Source: Megachile rotundata (taxonomy: Eukaryota; Arthropoda; Insecta; Hymenoptera; Megachilidae). Taken from it: a stretch of DNA of 64,000 nucleotides. Below the pieces are notes generated by a model. The model saw only the letters and a program-made list of their open reading frames with translations. It was not told the DNA's origin and did no database searches. Each line of letters begins with the position of its first letter. Positions within the stretch are counted from its first letter, which is position 1. The stretch covers positions 4,395,501-4,459,500 of the forward strand of contig NC_134989.1 of the NCBI RefSeq assembly GCF_050947335.1, read 5' to 3'. Positions 60,491 through 64,000 of the stretch are shown in pieces. Made by a program: the position numbers and the translations under genes.

Positions 60491-61920
60491 CAGCTGTAAT
60501 ATTCATTGGATACTTTCACTGCTAGGTCCAGATAAAGCGTAAATAATTCTCACGTTCGGTATAACGTAATTCAGTCCCCAGAACCTAATTTATTTCCAAA
60601 TTACAGATCCTCTCTTTACGACCAAATCGCGATGTTATCTTACAGTCACTTATCGAACAGGAGACTCTAGTTTCCCGACATTTGGATTCATCTCACATAG
60701 GGTCACGAACTCAATTTACCCGCGCGATACGAACGGATATGTCACAAGATCACATGCATACGTATATGCAATTTCACAGATGATAAATCTTTCTCAACCT
60801 CAGATCCTATCGATTAATTAAATATCCAGTCATTGGATATTCACTGAACCATTTGCAACCAATAATTTAGTAGATTCATTACTATTTTCTATTGGCAAAG
60901 AAATAGTTCCATGAATTGAATTATAATAAACATTCTACCCTTCAAAGTATTTTTCTGCTGAAGTGTTTGTATCACTACAACTGAATGCAACGTGTTAAGT
61001 TTTGTGTAATTTGTTAATAAAATTCAAGTAGTGGTGTTTAATTAAAGTAAGCATTATTTGAGTACTTACATATTGTTAGTACAAATATATTATCATGATA
61101 ATAAGTAGCTAATAACACATTAGCAGTATGTTTAAAATCCAATGTTTAAATCCAAGATAATTATATCCACCACTAGCTTAGTATAATTATATTATAACAA
61201 TTATAATATGTTATATTATAGGTATAACATTTAATTTTTACAAAACATGAGTGTAAAAGTTAAATTGTTATTATACCTATTACTTTTGTTGTTGATTCAC
61301 AAAAATAATATTACGCTGTGACCCTGGCGTTGAGTAAATGGAAACTAACAACAAATTATACTCATCAATTTTGTATTGGCTTTAATTAATTAATCGATTA
61401 ATTAAAATTAAACTGAACCTAAATTTAAAATTAATTGAAGCTGAAATTAAAATTCATTAACTGAAATTGAAATTAAAATTAATTGAAATTGGAATTCAAA
61501 TGAAAGAATAGAAATAGAAATTACAATTGGTTGATTTAGAATTAATATCACCTCACACTGGCATACTTAAAATAAAGATTTCAGTTGTTACTGCGTACCA
61601 TGAATTCAACCGTTGCCTCTAATTATATCGCGACGTTTAAAGAAAGAAAATAGACCACCAGCATTTCGTACAAACAACTAATAGAAAGTTTACGAGTGAG
61701 AAAGTTGTGATTTTTTGGTGTGACTGTACTACAGAGAATTCATTGCGGAAAGCATCCTTCGCCAAAACTTAATCCCATCACGATACCAAACTCCGTCAGA
61801 CGTCTACGGAAATTTCGATTCGATTAGGAGTCGAGGGTTAAGCCGAAAGTCGGTATTTAACGTGGAATCTAGTTAAGGAGTTTTGTTTAACTCGCTTATA
61901 GTTTTCAAGCAGCCGCTTGC
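60491..61920. other. AT-rich DNA with local simple repeats
   Basis: 60520-60800 is moderately GC-richer. 61370-61540 is a chain of 'aattaattgaaattgaaatt' words. 61600-61920 has a few CG-bearing words but no recognised content. Confidence 0.4.
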
Positions 61921-61944
61921 TGCGTTCGTGCATCGCTGAAAGTT

Positions 61945-61995
61945 GAACACACACATGTATGTGTGTGTGTGTGGATGTACATATGCACACACAGA
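61945..61995. repeat. CA/TG microsatellite, self-complementary
   Basis: 'acacacacatgtatgtgtgtgtgtgtg' followed by 'catatgcacacacag'. The CA and TG blocks face each other and could form a hairpin. Confidence 0.85.
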
Positions 61996-62189
61996 AACGC
62001 TTCGCAATACAGATGTGCCAAGAAAGATGGTGGCAAACAAGTTGAAATTCATCGTTCCGAATCTAATTTTCGTAGAAAATTATTTTAATACTTATCTCGC
62101 TCTGTTAATATATTTTATGGAGTTATGTGCTTACAAAGTTATTTATTTCAATTTTAAATGTATAAATTGTGCTGTCTAATATCATTTTC

Positions 62190-62912
62190 TTGTATTTTTC
62201 GAAAATAAATATAAATTATATATAAATATATACGTATATACATTCAGATCGCCACGTAAATATGGTATATACATATGTTACTGTTGTATTAGATTTTATA
62301 CTGCGTATATAAATATAAATTATATACATATACATTATTGTTTTCCTAATTCATGTTTCCAAAACAGAAGTGTTATAAACTATAAACCTAACCTATAAAT
62401 AACCTAAGTGATTTATTGAAATTAACTGTAGGAATTTATAATGACATTATTTAGGGATGCTTTATCAAGTGATTGTTAAATAATAATTTACCTATAAATG
62501 TTAAGAAGGAAGTCGAAATGGTGGAAATTTGTCTCACAGTGATTTGAATTACTAATACAGGTTAACCCCCAGATATGATGCATGTTATAGTCCAATTCCA
62601 ATTAATAGAACAAAGTAAATATTTTGCAGCTGTGATAAATGTATTATTCAAAAATGTGAAAAACAAATTTTCTGTTTGCTAAAACAGAGAAGGCGTGTGA
62701 TTTTTTTATCACAATTTATTTGTCTGTAATTATTATTTATACATACATATTTATATGTAGTATATATAATTTATACTCATATTATATCTATATATAATTT
62801 AGATATATAAATAAATTAATATAAATGTAAGTAATATAAACCATATATGTATATGTAAATCCAAATAAATGTAATATGAATATAAATTGTAAACATGTAT
62901 TATAGTATTATA
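62190..62912. repeat. AT-rich DNA with TATA-type simple repeats
   Basis: Clusters of 'tatataaatata' at 62205-62340 and 62740-62900, with unremarkable AT-rich DNA between. Confidence 0.5.
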
Positions 62913-63125
62913 TGTGCGTCGTGGAATATTCCACCGACCGGTAAACGAAAGAATTCGGGGAAACGACGTCGCCGTTCGGCTACGTCGAACAGTCGAGTAG
63001 GGGGTAGATCATCGTTCGGCAGTTAGTGTCGTACGATCGATAGGACCATTACGTAATAAAGCATCCTTATGTTAAGTGCATTACTGATCTTTCCTTTATG
63101 TTTAAACCTGACCCGATCTACTACA
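62913..63125 (+). mobile_element. Possible short solo LTR
   Basis: A 213-bp GC-rich insert begins TGTGCGTCG and ends CTACA, with 'aataaag' inside at about 63055. The ends are TG..CA-like, and the flanks TTATA and GTATA are nearly equal, as a one-mismatch 5-bp duplication would be. A palindrome GGAATATTCC is at 62932-62941. No second copy is in this window, so this is tentative. Confidence 0.3.
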
Positions 63126-63340
63126 GTATAAATATCAAAGTAAATTATAGATGTGTATAAGTATGACATAAATTAAAAATAATAAATATATAAATCTGAA
63201 TCTATATAAAAAAATGATCTAAGTTTGGTTTAACTATTTAACGATTCACTTCCTTTATCATATAAAAAAATTAATGCATGTATTACAAAGAAGCGAGAAC
63301 TTCTTCAACAATTTTAATTTAAACCACTTTCATAATCACC
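63126..63340. other. AT-rich spacer
   Basis: Nothing recognised. Confidence 0.4.
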
Positions 63341-63945
63341 GGTACGTATGTATACCTTCCAGAATAACAGAACAATGCCTCTTCACAAATGTCAAAGGTT
63401 TACATCGTCGCACGATTTCAACGACCAACCAATAAAGAATTTCCTGTGTTCCGAAACCGCAAAAAATAAAAAGATCCATCTCGAAACATTTCACGGTACC
63501 ATGTTCGTGCTTATTACTGGTGTATGGAGCATAAATATTTTATCGGTCGTTGAATGTGTCGATGTTGGCAATTCGATTTATCGGCCGTCGCGTCGTTTCG
63601 TTTCAAACGTTTTCACCCCTAGCGCCGTTTTGTTTATCGCGGCTGAATTTGGTTCACGCGGATGAACGTTGGCTTTATCTGGTTTTATCGTCTCGATACG
63701 GCTTCGACACGAGGCTGCATTTCGCACCAGAACGATCTGAACTCGTATTTAAGATTCCCGCCCATTTTCACGGAATCAATTCATCCAACTTATCGTACGT
63801 TTTCTATCGAAGTCGAGACAGTTTACCCTCCCGGGATTTACAGACGCGACAGGCAGAATTGCTGTCGGGTGTTACGTGTTGCTGTTTGGAAAAATAACTG
63901 TTGGCCGAATAATTTCGTTCACAAGATTTTGTGCTATTAAGTCTA
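63341..63945. other. GC-rich island with overlapping ORFs
   Basis: Three overlapping + strand frames of about 92-115 codons (63348-63665, 63550-63897, 63662-63940) reflect low stop density. I recognise no domain and no reliable splice boundary. It could be an exon of an unknown gene or a conserved non-coding element. Confidence 0.3.
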
Positions 63946-64000
63946 AGAACACTGATACTGAATGTTGCGGAGATTTTAGGAAATTTAATTGTTAATGACT

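Noticed and set aside
63348..63940. Protein-coding gene at the right end
   Set aside because: Three overlapping frames compete, none has a recognised domain or clear splice boundaries; kept only as an unassigned island.
1..64000. CRISPR array, operon or bacterial gene cluster
   Set aside because: No evenly spaced identical repeats with unique spacers and no dense long ORFs; the sequence is plainly eukaryotic.

Overview
The window is AT-rich eukaryotic DNA with no bacterial-style coding. Insect-type mobile elements (mariner, a piggyBac-type TTAA element, a short 5'-truncated LINE), a metazoan-type exon end and the composition point to an insect. A hymenopteran such as a bee is my best guess, from the composition and the degenerate 'aaatttc' tracts; this is inference.

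Only one stretch reads convincingly as cellular coding sequence: a + strand low-complexity first coding exon at 16523-16834 (Gly-, Gln-, Thr- and His-rich), whose ATG follows an in-frame stop directly and which ends in a consensus splice donor. About 8.5 kb downstream on the same strand lies a textbook zero-length recursive splice site at 25313/25314 (polypyrimidine tract, CAG, then GTGAGT). The simplest reading is that much of the window right of 16.8 kb is one very long + strand intron. No further exon is convincing; a 37-nt candidate at 57677-57713 is weak.

The rest is repeats and GC-richer islands in an AT background. Mobile elements: a palindromic terminal-repeat element with TA duplications and a transposase N-terminal relic (35438-36379); a minus-strand 5'-truncated LINE with a perfect 15-bp target duplication (37461-38296); an internally deleted D,D34D mariner (41569-42453); another TA-flanked element (44378-45237); a 2.3-kb foldback element whose near-identical arms each carry a tRNA-like Pol III unit pointing inward (47750-50063), with a partial relative at 34001-34512; and a 312-bp TTAA-flanked element holding two copies of a 22-bp palindrome (56784-57095).

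Tandem arrays include an 8-bp gggattta array near 9.6 kb, a 111-bp satellite-like array near 3 kb, and a degenerate 16-17-bp array at 58.0-59.5 kb split by unrelated DNA. Long strand-asymmetric 'aaattt' tracts recur about fifteen times and flank several insertions. GC-richer islands give short overlapping ORFs in many frames; I recognise no protein domain in them and treat them as non-coding or unassigned.
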